This document shows positions 23,281 to 34,909 of a stretch of DNA of 64,000 bases, one piece after another. The translations under genes were made by a program, and so were the position numbers. The notes under the pieces were generated by a model, which ran no database searches, was not told where the DNA came from, and saw nothing but the letters and a program-made list of their open reading frames with translations. Source of the stretch: Sycon ciliatum (taxonomy: Eukaryota > Porifera > Calcarea > Leucosolenida > Sycettidae); assembly GCF_964019385.1 (NCBI RefSeq), contig NC_088645.1, positions 26,141,189 to 26,205,188 on the forward strand, read 5' to 3'. Position 1 is the stretch's first letter. Every line of letters starts with the position of its first letter.

Positions 23281-24275
23281 AACGACCACCACAACTGGAT
23301 CTCCCTGGAGGTAACGGCACATATAGTAAGTGGGTCTAAGCACCTTTATAGCAAGTACACATTCTGCGACATGCGCCAGAGTCCAAACTAGACGGCCAGC
23401 CGATCCGTGGCCCGCCAGGACTGTTTACTTTATCAAGTCCTGCAAGCAACACATCCAGACTTGGCACAGCAGGCGCAGCGTGTGTCTGAAGCAGAATATC
23501 ACCAACCACTTAATCAGTGCCGCTCACTGGCGAATCAGACTGCTCCTGCCCGCAATAGCAGTGCACCGGTGTGACTGCGAGTGCTGCGTCACAGCTGTTA
23601 TGCACCCGCTTACTGTTAGACTACGGACTGTTAGCGCAATACATCTATAAAATTAATAACATTTTTTGTTCAAAGAACAATGACAAATGCAACAACACCA
23701 TTCTTCTGTGCATGCTGAACGGTTACACTGGTAGCAGAGGCTGGTTGGACCTGCGCAGCTCCAACCACCTGACGCATCACGAGTCGCCAGAAGTGAAGAG
23801 CCTCAAGCTGGGTAACAAGGACCAGCAACGGAGGTGACCCAAGACGGGCAGGAGAAGAGCAACGTAACGATGCGACGTACATGGAATGAAACGTGAGGAA
23901 ACAGCTAATGGCGTTGTACGTTCGGACAGCCTACATGACGAGTGCTCAGTGGATACTGTATGTGACAGCTAGGCTGAGGCGGAGTATGTCGCACAATTAA
24001 TGACGTAATATGTTGGTTGCAAATTTGGAGCATAATTTGGCAGGTTTACACATTTTGCTGCGGTTAGAGTATTCTGATATATTCTCAGATATATGTAGTT
24101 GAAGTACGTGTAAGTAACCATGCTATGGGAGATGGGTATGGCGTAACAATGTGAGTGCGAGCGCTGTATCCCAGTTATTATGCTTACAGCCTGCGCGCAA
24201 TTCATCTACAAAAAACATTTTTTGTTCTGAGAAAAATGTCGAATCTGACACTGTCATTCTGTGCGTGCTCAACGG

Positions 24276-24728
24276 TTACAAGCTGAGCATCTGAACGGCT
24301 TCTGTAACTCTGCTCTCAGACATATGTTTACAAAACTGGCGTGGTCGACCCTCATCAAAGCGAACCCTATGACCAGTCCTGCCCTTTAAGCCGCGCTGGA
24401 TCGTTTCGCTCTCGTCAAGGAGCTCGGTAAAATGTCCATCTTTCCATAACCCAAGGGAGCACTCCAAGTGTTTGCCGCAATCCTTGGCTGCAGGGGAACG
24501 CCCTATGCGTTGTAGTGATAAAGAGGGAAGCATGGAGAACCTATACCAGGAATCACAACCAATTGAATTTTCGTAGTTCCGTAGAAAGCACCCGAACAAA
24601 AGTCTCATTGGCCGCAGATCAAGAAGATTTTGTTGCCATCGAATGACCTTATTATAGGCACGGATGGCAGTATCGCATGGTAAGGACGGAAGGTGTACCT
24701 TCCTTTGAGGGCATTGAGACAGGTGCAC
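24276..24728 (-). pseudogene. LINE-type ORF fragment (copy A)
   Basis: A 150-codon minus ORF contains LWKDGHFTELLDESETIQRGL and a following MSESRVTEAVQML. This resembles the connector before the RT in some LINE-derived ORFs of invertebrates (pattern L-x-x-LW-x-G-x-x-x-x-LL-x-E-x-x-x-IQ). The copy at 33392-33850 differs by few residues and stays open. The identification is from memory of the motif and is modest. Confidence 0.4.
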
Positions 24729-25219
24729 TATCCGACCATTTAGCAGGGCATTAACTATGCGGTAAGTCTACACACAGAATCAGCCGGGAACATTCAACAT
24801 TAGGCAAAGCGCATCCACCGCCATTTTTTTGTGTGGTTGTCAGATATCAGTGAACATCCCGAGGAACCGATCGTAATAAGTACAGGTTCCTGCACGAGTA
24901 TGAGGGCAGTACCGCGGAATCTAGCCCGCGCCGCGATAGCGGCAAGGGCTGGATAAACGGCGTACTGGCCGAGTATGAGTGACTGGAACATGTTTCCCGT
25001 ATGCACCCAAGCCAAGGTCGCAAGGAGATCACTCACAATCTTTGAGTTTACATGAACCATTCTGTGACTCGAGTCCTGTACAGCTGTATTACTATGAGGC
25101 TGTGAGCTGAGTGAGAGTGACTTCGACAACCGTACACGGACTACAGTACATGACTTTTGCATGTACTTTCAGACCACAGAAGCTTGTCATTGAAATGGTA
25201 GACTCATGAGTGGATTCCG

Positions 25220-25336
25220 TCCACTGCCCGTCGCCAAGTGACGACAGGCAGTGGATTCTGTCCACTTCCCCCCGTCAAGTGACGACGGGCAGTGGATTCC
25301 GTCCACTGCCCGTCGTCACTTGACGACGGGCAGTGG
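25220..25336. repeat. nested palindromes
   Basis: A perfect 16-bp inverted repeat with a two-base centre spans 25303-25336 (arm CCACTGCCCGTCGTCA). Two degraded versions of the same arm lie at 25220-25255 and about 25262-25295. The block lies in the part of copy A missing from copy B. Confidence 0.85.
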
Positions 25337-25490
25337 AACTAGTTCCATCACCATTCAGCAGGCAGGATCGCGCTTTCCAGCCCGCGTAATTTGATCTGTC
25401 ATTGGTCGACTCCAAGGCGACAGTCACGTGACATACGGGAATATTATCTTCCTTATTGGCCTTGGGCTATCGTGGAAATATAGAGTACTA

Positions 25491-27540
25491 TATGAAACCC
25501 TAGGACGGCCACCACTTTCAGTACTCCTAGAACGGCCAAACGGTGTCATTTGACACCTGCATAAATTTCCATGTCTAAGACCTATGATATAGGTTATTAT
25601 AGTTTTTGCTTTCAGTGCTGGCTATCACTATCGGAATTTAGGATGTACACAACATTTTAGGATTCACCCAGGCACTATTGTTGGCTATACGCAACTAAAA
25701 TACAATGTACGCGTAACGGCAATTGCGAAGGATGAACTCAATAACTGGCAAAACTTCAATTACTTGCATAGGAATTTTTTACAATCACAGAGTTACAATA
25801 ACAAGCAATGTGTCAACGTCACTGGGCCCATAAGGAACTGTTTTTCGGGAATATGTGCTTTGGCATAATCGGATTACTCGACCGTCACGATGAATGACAC
25901 ACAGTAACAAGTACAAACATGGACTGACTATGAGCATCATTTTTTCACCAAACTGACACATATTCTGCTAGAGATGGTTTAGGCTAGTAACGATTGTATT
26001 TTAGACTCTTTCAAAGAGGTATACCCTTCTCTTCTCCTTGGCTGGCACTTAGCAACCAGATGCCATAACTATCTACAAGCTTATTGACCAGTGCAGGAAT
26101 GAGCGTTTTCTGGATGTGCATGAACTAGCAAATGTCTTGGATATTGTGGAGGCGTTGATTCCTGTCACATCGCAGGGGCGTACGCCGCTCGCCTCCAGGA
26201 GTGGTTCCCATGCCAACTGATGAACCACCATTACACACAATTGAAGTGCTGTTTTTCGTACCCCACAGAGTTTCTGCATATTCTCCTCAGACTGGGTGAA
26301 ATTGCCATCCACAAGCTGCTGGACGATGTCATTGCTACGCATTTATGACTTTTCCCCGTTTTATGGATGTTTTGGTCAGCATGACGATTGCATGCAGTCT
26401 TGAAAGCTGCCTAAGTTTCGAATCATCTGGAGCAAACATCACACAGGGCAAGCAGAAGCCACCATTGCATGCCTGTCAAAAGACTATCCAGGGTAACTCC
26501 TCCAACAAGGATAGTTGAAAGTGGCGCTGTTTGCCATCCATCTGGACACGCACAGGAAATGAAATCCTTCGCCTGCGGTGGCGCACAACGATTGTCGATG
26601 ACGGAAATCTTTTCCGTGTCCAGCAAATTTCGGGGGACTGGATTCCACTGTGGACGTCGACTTTCAGAATATCCCTTCCAACACCCTCCCATGTCATTGA
26701 AGTACGTTTTGGATGATCCAGCAGCTTCCAACAACGGTCGCTCTACAGCTTCGCCGACGATTTCTTCCTCAGCGCTGCTCGTTGCATGCATACTTCACTT
26801 GCACGTCAGGTGCGTCTGCATTCTCATCTATCGCTTGACGTTCGCCACTAGCACTGGCTACACATTTTGCCTGCAGCTCAAAATAGCTCTGAATAGAGCG
26901 CTGGCCCTCTGGATGTCGACGCTTCATTTTTCTTTTCCACAAAGCGAAAGCATCGTCAAAACACGACCAACTTTGTCAAAACAAACTCCAAAAGAAAATT
27001 TGACTCTGAGATCGAGGAATCCGGCGATGTAACTAGACTAGAGACTTTGTTGAACCCATGATGGGTTCAGGCACGGCCCAGTTCAGTAGATCTACGCTGT
27101 GTCCCACTCCCAGCACCACTTTCACACCTGGGCTAGTTACAGTAGTAGTCAGTCACCGTCGACGCGTCCTCGGACCGGCAGGCGGACTCCAGACATGCAC
27201 TGCATGCACTTGCACTGTGAGTCTGTGATTGGATCAAAAAATTCTCTGTACCCATTATCGAATTTGTTTTACTGGTTCCCGGGCATCCCGGGAACCGCCC
27301 TATGTACGCCCCTGCATCTATTCATTTATGTAACCGCCTTGCAGGGGGACATCTTCTGGAATAGTCTTTGTTGAGTAGATCCACCATATTCCATCGAAAC
27401 GGTCAAGGACGTATCTCGTCTTTTACTGGAATTGGACGATGTGGGGCTTCCTACTCTCACCATGTAAAACATATGGCTCTAGGTGGTCTACACTAGGTGG
27501 ACCATTGATAATTCTTGCTACTTCTACCTTCTATGTCTAC
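25491..27540. other. unassigned stretch with unidentified minus ORFs
   Basis: Minus ORFs at 26791-26423 (122 codons) and 26342-26073 (89 codons) lie in succession and could be parts of one decayed gene, but neither shows a domain I recognise and no repeats link them to other parts of the window. Nothing else is seen. Confidence 0.3.
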
Positions 27541-27544
27541 CATC

Positions 27545-28234
27545 TTTGTCGTTTGGAGTGACAAGTGATCACCGCTGCTTTTCCTTGTCAGAGTCAACAA
27601 TACACTTTGTTCTGCAGCGTTGGGAGTGGTGTTGGAGTAGAAATTGCTGACTAGCCGTCGCGGAGGGCGAGCTTTCCTGCGCAGGTATGAGTTTGGACGT
27701 ATTTCAGAATGGTCGAGTGGAAAAATTCAAAATTGTTTATTTCAAGAAAACCCCAAAAGGATGATGGGGGACATGTCCTCAGTGCTAGAAGAGGTGTTCT
27801 ACTATCTGCCGGTGTATAGTGTTTGCTAATTGAGGACGTAGCTCGCTGTTTTATCAGCGCTTGTAATTTGGCTATTTTCAAGGTGATCATTTGTGGCGTC
27901 AAGGGATGATTGCCCTCGTCTTCTGGGATGCTGGCGTGGCTAAGTGGTGCTGCCCCAAGAACTCTTTTAAGGTGAGGTAATGATGGCTTGATGGAGTTTT
28001 GTTCGTAGCTTGTTCTTGTACGCTGTGCCGTGGCTCGTTTGTAGACCCATAAATCGTGCCAATATTGGGCCAATATTGAGGGGTATGCCAATTTCATGGT
28101 TCCCTTCAAAAGATTTTGTGCGGGCTTTGGAATGTCGATCTACACCCCAAAGCAAACCTACCTTCAAAATTTGAGCGAAATCTGAGAGATCGACTTGCAC
28201 ATAATTATGTTCTGGTTTTCTCAGACATGCTCTC
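27545..28234 (-). mobile_element. partial Kolobok-like element, inverted against its neighbour
   Basis: This is a diverged copy of one arm of the element at 28239-30453, running the other way and ending at TTAA (28235-28238), so that GCTCTC-TTAA-GAGAGC makes a palindrome at the junction. A 152-codon minus ORF here matches the ORFs in the arms of its neighbour, but with many amino-acid changes. Confidence 0.75.
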
Positions 28235-28238
28235 TTAA

Positions 28239-30453
28239 GAGAGCATGTCTGAGAATACCAAAGTATGTGTGCAAGTGGATCTCTCCGATTTCGCTCAAAA
28301 TTTGCAGGTAGGTTCCCTTTGGGGTGTGGATCGATTATGCAAAGCCCTTGAAAAAGTTTCTGAAGGGAACCTTGAAATTTGCATACCCCTCAAAAATGGC
28401 CGAAATATCACATTATTTATGGGTCTAGAAACGAGTCACGCCACAGCGTATACGAACAAGCTATGAACAAAACTCCATCAAGCCAACATTGCCTCACCTT
28501 AGAAGAGTTCCTGGAGCAGTGCCGCTTAGCCACGCCAGCATCCCAGAAGACGAGGTCCATCACCCACTGACGCCACAAATGATCGTCTTGAAAATAGCCA
28601 ATTTACAAGCGCTGGCAAAACAGCCAGCTACGTCCTCAATTGGCCAGAACTATACACCGGCAGATAGTAGAACACCTCTTCTAGCGCTGAGGACATGTCC
28701 CCCATCTTCCTTTTGGGGTTTTCTTGAAATAAACTTTTTAGAATTTTTCCACTCGACCATGCTGAAATACGGCCAAAGTCATACCTGCGCAGGAAAGCTC
28801 GCCACTCCGCGACGTCTCCTCAGCAATTTCTACTCCAACACTACTCCCAAGGCCGCAGAACAACGTGTAGTGTTGACTCTGACAAGGAAAAGCAGCGGTG
28901 ATCACTTGTCACTCCAAACGACAAGCTTCTCCTTGCGCCACCAATAATTTTTTGTGCGACTGTTGCTGCAAAAGTGACTGAAGGCCTGAGCGCAGTTTTT
29001 GAATTTTATTGCAAGATGCACGGTGAAATCACGTGCCTTGTGACGCAAGAATGCCAAGTCGCGTGGCCCACGGCTCACGCGATTTCAGAGTCACCTTTGT
29101 CAAGTGCGCTTGTTACTCGCCTTGAACGCCCGTTGGTCTGGAAGTGATCACACTTGTGTTGTTACGGCGCTCAAGAACACGCTGACCGTGTTGTAGGCCT
29201 ACGAACCGGGACTTTCCCTGACCATGTAGGTCGAAGACCAGTGAAATGATGATGAAATCACATTCTTTATGACGTAAGAAATCTCTCATGCAGTTCACGC
29301 GACAAGTGCGTGCAGCCAGTGCTGCTCCCGTGACAGTCAACACAAAGGGACCGAGCTAGTCGCTTTTGTCGAGCATCGACATGAAACAAGGGACTTTTAC
29401 TGTTGGACTCCGTTCGGGATTGCAGGAGGTAAGTGTGAAAGACGAATAACTCTCCATGCTGTACGGAGCATATTCCAACGACTTGCTGCCATTGCAACAC
29501 TCCTACGACAGTTTGTGGGGGTTCTCAGCAGTTCAAGCAGGAAATGAAGCTCATCTTACCTCTGCCATCATGGTCTGTTCCGAGTAGCGTTCCAGGCACA
29601 TTCGCGATCGATGGCCGCGTAACGTGATGCAGGAAGCGTCATCCTACGTCACCGAGCACGCGATCTCACCGTGCATCTTGCAATAAAATTCAAAAACTGC
29701 GCTCAGGCCTTCAGTCACTTTTGCAGCAACAGTCGCACAAACAATTATTGGTGGCGCAAGGAGAAGCTTGTCGTTTGGAGTGACAAGTGATCACCGCTGC
29801 TTTTCCTTGTCAGAGTCAACACTACACTTTGTTCTGCGGCCTTGGGAGTAGTGTTGGAGTAGAAATTGCTGAGGAGACGTCGCGGAGTAGCGAGCTTTCC
29901 TGCGCAGGTATGACTTTGGCCGTATTTCAGCATGGTCGAGTGGAAAAATTCAAAAAAGTTTATTTCAAGAAAACCCCAAAAGGAAGATGGGGGACATGTC
30001 CTCAGCGCTAGAAGAGGTGTTCTACTATCTGCCGGTGTATAGTTCTGGCCAATTGAGGACGTAGCTGGCTGTTTTGCCAGCGCTTGTAAATTGGCTATTT
30101 TCAAGACGATCACTTGTGGCGTCAGGGTGTGATGGACCTCGTCTTCTGGGATGCTGGCGTGGCTAAGCGGTACTGCTCCAGGAACTCTTCTAAGGTGAGG
30201 CAATGTTGGCTTGATGGAGTTTTGTTCATAGCTTGTTCGTATACGCTGTGGCGTGACTCGTTTCTAGACCCATAAATAATGTGATATTTCGGCCATTTTT
30301 GAGGGGTATGCAAATTTCAAGGTTCCCTTCAGAAACTTTTTCAAGGGCTTTGCATAATCGATCCACACCCCAAAGGGAACCTACCTGCAAATTTTGAGCG
30401 AAATCGGAGAGATCCACTTGCACACATACTTTGGTATTCTCAGACATGCTCTC
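28239..30453. mobile_element. giant foldback element with TTAA target duplication
   Basis: TTAA at 28235-28238 and 30454-30457 flank a 2,215-bp unit. Its two arms (about 28239-29025 and 29665-30453) are nearly perfect reverse complements of about 790 bp, with a unique centre of about 640 bp. Both arms carry the same 152-codon ORF (28489-28947 plus, 29745-30203 minus) starting MPHLRRVPGAVPLSHA, with no known domain. The unoccupied TTAA site is visible in copy A of the duplication at 19754-19757. Kolobok assignment rests on TTAA and shared termini with 1343-2333. Confidence 0.8.
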
Positions 30454-31216
30454 TTAAATAGTAAATACCATAAGTTACATTAGATCTAATCTTGCTGAAA
30501 TTCAAATGAAGTTCTATTAGGAATTCTGCGAGTTATCATGGGAAGCGCCGTGTGCGAAATGCTAAAAACGTCCAAGTACAAATCGGGAGTAGTTGGCGCG
30601 CGACGCCTTCTGGTGTTCATACTCAGAAAGCAGGGGTTTTGTCAGCTTGCGTCCCCGTGTACGCCCGTCTACAGTAAGAAGAGTTGAAATTATCGAACTT
30701 TCCCCTCGCTTCCCGATTCACAAAGTAGTAAGATTTCGTTCCCGTTCGTGGTGTTCACATTAGACGCCATCAGATCGTCCTGTTGCTTCCCGTCGATCCT
30801 TGTGTCGCGTCCAGTCCCCCCCCCCCCCCCCGATGAATGTGAACTACAGTTCATTCATAAAAAAGATGGGCCCTGGCTCTGGTAAGCTCCCATACTTGAG
30901 GATATTTCGTGATTTCATCGTTTACAGCGCAGTGCTGCGAAATTTGAAATTTGAAAAAAGGGTCCAAAAAGGGTACCTGAACTGCACGATGCACTGTTGC
31001 AGGCGGGTCAAAGGGCCTGGATTTTGTTATGGCTTTCCCCAATTCAGTGTTTTTGGGACAAAACCTGGCCGAACTCCTATTCTTGTTATGTCTTGCGTTT
31101 TGGACAAAAGAACTTCAGAAACATAATTTGAAGAAGATTACATAGAGGATTGCAGAAAAATCCTAAAGAACTCAAAGTTTGACCCATTTATGGCCAAAAG
31201 CTAGAAGTACATCTTT

Positions 31217-31465
31217 TTCTTAATTAATGGACTGTAGGCGAGACACGATCGGAAGGAGAGGTATAGGACTATAAGTACTGGCGACGGTCGGTGTCCCCAC
31301 TTTCAAAAGGGGAGAAACATAACAGTGCTTGAATGCAGCTGGCATTTTCCCCGATCGCAAGAACTCGTTAAATAAGTCACTCAAGGAAAGGGCAAGCTTG
31401 GAGCAGGTCATTTTAAGGACCAATCCCGGTACACCGTCACTCCCTCGTAGCTTTGTTTGCGTCAA
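31217..31465 (-). pseudogene. LINE RT finger-domain fragment (copy B)
   Basis: Same RT blocks as 20489-20765, with scattered substitutions. It is part of the duplication, not a new insertion. Confidence 0.75.
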
Positions 31466-31843
31466 ACTGGGCGAGCAGCTTCGTCACTTGGGTTGGGAGA
31501 AATGGTTTCAAGCAGAAAAGACTGGACTCAGCGTGTCGCCCATGGTGAGGTGAGAGGACATGTGGACGCCGAACGTCAGTCACGACTTCGCCTGACGTAT
31601 TGCTGAGGTGATGAAACGATGCCTGTGGTTCTTGATACGACTTTGACCGGCCAGTAACTTTGTCGATGGTTAGGTAGGCAAATTCATGGGCATGCGTACT
31701 GAAGGATTCAGGAACAGCTTTAAAACCAATGGTGGACCTGTTAGTCTCTCTGACTGTGTTATGGACGGTGATTATTTCTCTGAAGATCTAATGTATATGC
31801 CAATGTCTTGTGCTACTGTACATGGTCGTTTTTTTTTTTTCAG

Positions 31844-31963
31844 TCAGTTCAACACCTGCATCAACACCTGAATCAACACCTGCATCAACACCTGCATCAA
31901 CACCTGGATCAACACCTGGATCAACAACTGGATCAACACGTGAATTCTCCACGACAACTAGCG
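31844..31963 (+). CDS. Ser/Thr/Pro-rich stalk exon (copy B)
   Basis: A 120-bp exon follows a T-run and CAG and ends at GTATGT, phase 1 on both sides. It encodes a mucin-like repeat based on STPA/STPG/STPE units of 12 bp, three units longer than the exon at 21140-21223, then the same STTTS ending. Both duplicated exons keep frame, phase and splice sites, so both could be used together or alternatively in the receptor stalk. It lies 7.8 kb upstream of the membrane exon, with an LTR element in the intervening intron. Confidence 0.7.
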
Positions 31964-32089
31964 GTATGTACAATCTCTAATGAGTTGAGGATAGCAATTT
32001 GTAAAAGTAATACTCAATTATTTTCAAATATCGTCGAGGAGACAGAAACCGTAGTATTGAAATGAAAACAAATATTGAAAATCAGCTAC

Positions 32090-32400
32090 TAGTATTAAAT
32101 ACTTTGTGGAAAAGACACAAACGAGAAAAGTCTGAAGAAAACATTGACTGTAACCAGACTCGCCACCAAGACTCGAGCCAAGGATCTTCGCTGGAGGCCA
32201 GCGATTCTCTAACCACAGAGCTAAGGTGTAGCAATCATCCCATCAGAGAGGGTTGAACGCTTTCTTCTGACTTCGTAACTCACACTTCCTGTTTATCCAC
32301 ACATGCCGGTGGGATGAAGCCCTCACTTTAACTTGGGGCTCACCCCCCCCCCCCCCGTCTTAGTTTGTACGTGAAGTGTGTGGATGTGTCTCCGCAACTA
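32090..32400 (-). repeat. tRNA-like repeat, minus strand (copy B)
   Basis: The same A-box and B-box head and partial flanking body as 22985-23280. A long C-run (about 32343-32356) differs in length from copy A. Confidence 0.75.
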
Positions 32401-33391
32401 CCACCACAACTGCATCTCGCTGGAGGTAACGGCACATATATGTAAGTGGGTCTAAGCACCTTTATAGCAAGTACACATTCTGGGACATGCGCCAGAGGCC
32501 AAACTAGACGGCCAGCTGATCCGTGGCCCGCCAGGACTGTTTACTTTATCAAGTCCTGCAAGCAACACATCCAGACTTGGTACAGCAGGCGCAGCGTGTG
32601 CCTGACGCTGAATATCCCCAACCACTTAATCAGTGCCGCTCATTGGCGAATCAGACTGCTTCTGCCCGCAATAGGTGTGCAACGGTGTGACTGCGAGTGC
32701 TGCGTCACAGCTGTTATGCACCCGCTTACTGTTAGACTACGGACTGTTAGCGCAATACATCTATAAAATTAATAACATTTTTTGTTCAAAGAATAATGTC
32801 AAATCCAACACCACCATTCTTCTGTGCATGCTGAACGGTTACACTGGTAGCAGAGGATGGTTCGACCTCCGCAGCTCCAACCACCTGATGCGTCACGAAT
32901 CTCCAGAAGCGAAGAGCCTCAAGGTGGGTAGCAAGGACCAGCAACGGAGGTGACCCAAGACGGACAGGAGTAGAGCAACGTAACGATGCGACGTACATGG
33001 AATGAAACGTGAGGAAACAGCTAATGACGTTGTACGCTCAGACAGCCTACAGAACGAGTGCTCAGTGGATACTGTATGTGACAGCTAGACTGAGGCGGAG
33101 TATGTCGCACAATTAATGACGTAATATGTTGGTTGCAAATTTGGAGCATAATTTGGCAGGTTCACACTTTTTGCTGCAGTTAGAGTGTTCTGATATATTC
33201 TCAGATACATGTACTTGAAGTACGTGTAAGTAACCATGCTATGGGAGATGGGGATGGCGTAACAGTGTGAGTGCGAGCGCTGTATCACAGTCATTATGCT
33301 GACAGCCTGCGCGCAATTCACCTACAAAAAATATTTTTTGTTCTGAGAAAAATGTCGAATCTGACACTGTCATTCTGTGCGTGCTGAACGG

Positions 33392-33850
33392 TTACAAGCT
33401 GAGCATCTGAACGGCTTCTGTAACTCTGCTCTCAGACATATGTTTACCAAACTGGCGTGGTCGACCCTCATCAAAGCGAACCCTATGACCAGTTCTGCCC
33501 TTTAAGCCGCGCTGGATCGTTTCGCTCTCGTCGAGGAGCTCGGTAAAATGTCCATCTTTCCATAATCCAAGGGAGCACTCCAAGTGTTTGCCGCAATCCT
33601 TGGCTTCAGGGGAACGCCCTACGCGGTGTAGTGATAAAGAGGGCAGTATGGAGAACCTATACCAGGAATCACAACCAATTGAATTTTCGTAGTTCCGTAG
33701 AGAGCACCCGAACAAAAGTCCCATTGGGCGCAGATCAAGAAGATTTTGTTGCCATCGAATGACCTTATTATAGGCACGGATGGCAGTATCGCATGGTAAG
33801 GATGGAGGGTGTACCTTCCTTTGAGGGCATTGAGACAGGTGCATTATCCG
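33392..33850 (-). pseudogene. LINE-type ORF fragment (copy B)
   Basis: Counterpart of 24276-24728. The frame is open through about 34156 owing to a fused upstream segment. It carries the same LWKDGHFTELLDESETIQRGL block. Confidence 0.4.
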
Positions 33851-34044
33851 ACCCTTTAGTAGGGCCTTAACTATGCGCAAAGTCAACACACAGAGGCAGC
33901 CGGGAACATTCCACATCAGGCAAAGCGCATCCACTGCCATTTTTTGTGTGGTTGTCAGATATCGGTGACCATCCCGAGGAACCGATCGTAATAATATTAT
34001 CTTCCTTATTGGCCTTTTGCTATCGTGGAAATATAGAGTACTAT

Positions 34045-34355
34045 TGTAGCGTATAGCGTATCCCCATACGTTAGCATATCCCCGTACGTTACTGTATTCC
34101 CGTACGTTAGCATATCCCCGTACTGTATCCCCATACGTTAGCGTATCCCCGTGCATTAGCGTGCGGAGTCTGCCTTTGCATAAAAGCTGCTGCTCACGAT
34201 TCTTTTAATTGCCAGTCAGTTAATTTAGTAGCCAGTTAGTTAATTTAGTTGCGAGTTAATTTCATTGCCAGTTATAGTTACATTTGAATTGCTAGTTACA
34301 GTTTGTTCACTGAGACCCTTGTATTTTTGCCTCCGAGAGGCTGCGGCCCGCTACA
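34045..34355 (+). repeat. 5' LTR of the ubiquitin-carrying element
   Basis: 311 bp, made internally of near-repeats of TACGTTAGC-TATCCCC and of CCAGTTAGTTAATTTAG. I count roughly nine differences from the 3' LTR, so this insertion is older than the one at 14586. Confidence 0.9.
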
Positions 34356-34534
34356 AATTGGTGGCAGCGGTGGTTAAAGTCAACTTTGTCAGATTCGACC
34401 CCACCTGTTTTACGCGCTACAAATTGGTGGCAGCGGTAAATTCATTTTTTTTCATTCTATACCAAACTTTGTTACTTTACACGTTCCCCAGACACCATGG
34501 CTCAACCCGCTACAGCTCCGTGCGACGAATCAAG

Positions 34535-34909
34535 ATGAGAATCATGTTTCTTGCATTCCTGGGCTTGGCTCTGCTTATTAGCCTGCAGCACAGTCAGGGT
34601 GCTAGCGTAGATCACCCTTCTTTCCGCACGGCACTCACTGGAGACTCCGATGGCGATTCCAAGCGACCCGCTACCTACATGTACCCTATCGGTGGTGATG
34701 GCGAAGCTGATGAAGACGACAACAGGCAGGCTGCTGACCAAGACAAGGAGGGTATTCCCCAAGACCAGCAGCGTTTGATTTTCGCCGGCACGCAGTTGGC
34801 AGACGGCCGAACCCTGAGTGACTACAACGTTCAGCAGGAGTCCACTATTCACTTGGTACTTCGTCTCCGTGGTGGAATGCAGAATTTCGTCAACACTCTT
34901 CCTGGCTAG
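34535..34909 (+). CDS. signal peptide fused to a ubiquitin C-terminal segment
   Basis: This 124-residue ORF starts with a convincing signal peptide (residues 1-22, hydrophobic core [12 protein letters not shown]). A 46-residue acidic spacer follows, then ubiquitin residues 31-76 at positions 69-114, ending in the diglycine RLRGG. A second ubiquitin start (MQNFV) follows and stops after ten residues; degenerate ubiquitin sequence continues in frame past the stop to about 35000. The positions of ubiquitin Lys48 and Lys63 are Thr86 and Gln101, while Lys33 and Ile44 are kept. The ATG chosen is the one opening the signal peptide; a short upstream ATG ORF (34497) ends over it. It looks like a captured polyubiquitin piece in an LTR element. 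Confidence 0.65.
   Translation: MRIMFLAFLGLALLISLQHSQGASVDHPSFRTALTGDSDGDSKRPATYMYPIGGDGEADEDDNRQAADQDKEGIPQDQQRLIFAGTQLADGRTLSDYNVQQESTIHLVLRLRGGMQNFVNTLPG

Larger units (their letters stand above)
19754..25490 (+). repeat. segmental duplication, copy A
   Basis: From TTAAATAG onward this stretch aligns to 30454-34044 with only scattered differences. It carries an RT fragment, a stalk exon, a tRNA-like repeat and a LINE-like ORF in the same order. Copy A has two extra blocks: the 18-bp minisatellite (21314-22969) and about 560 bp at 24880-25440 absent from copy B. Confidence 0.9.
30454..34044 (+). repeat. segmental duplication, copy B
   Basis: It aligns to 19754-25490. Relative to copy A it lacks the expanded minisatellite and about 560 bp after 33993, where both junctions share AATA. 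It ends exactly at the LTR insertion at 34045. Confidence 0.9.

Noticed and set aside
28489-30203. Conserved 152-codon gene present in several copies
   Set aside because: The ORF lies in the arms of a foldback element, and the third copy at 27651-28109 shows about one change per five residues with no recognised domain, which looks neutral.
34265-34534. Upstream extension of the ubiquitin-fusion ORF to an N-terminus at 34265
   Set aside because: This part overlaps the 5' LTR and primer site; the hydrophobic signal peptide begins at the ATG at 34535.
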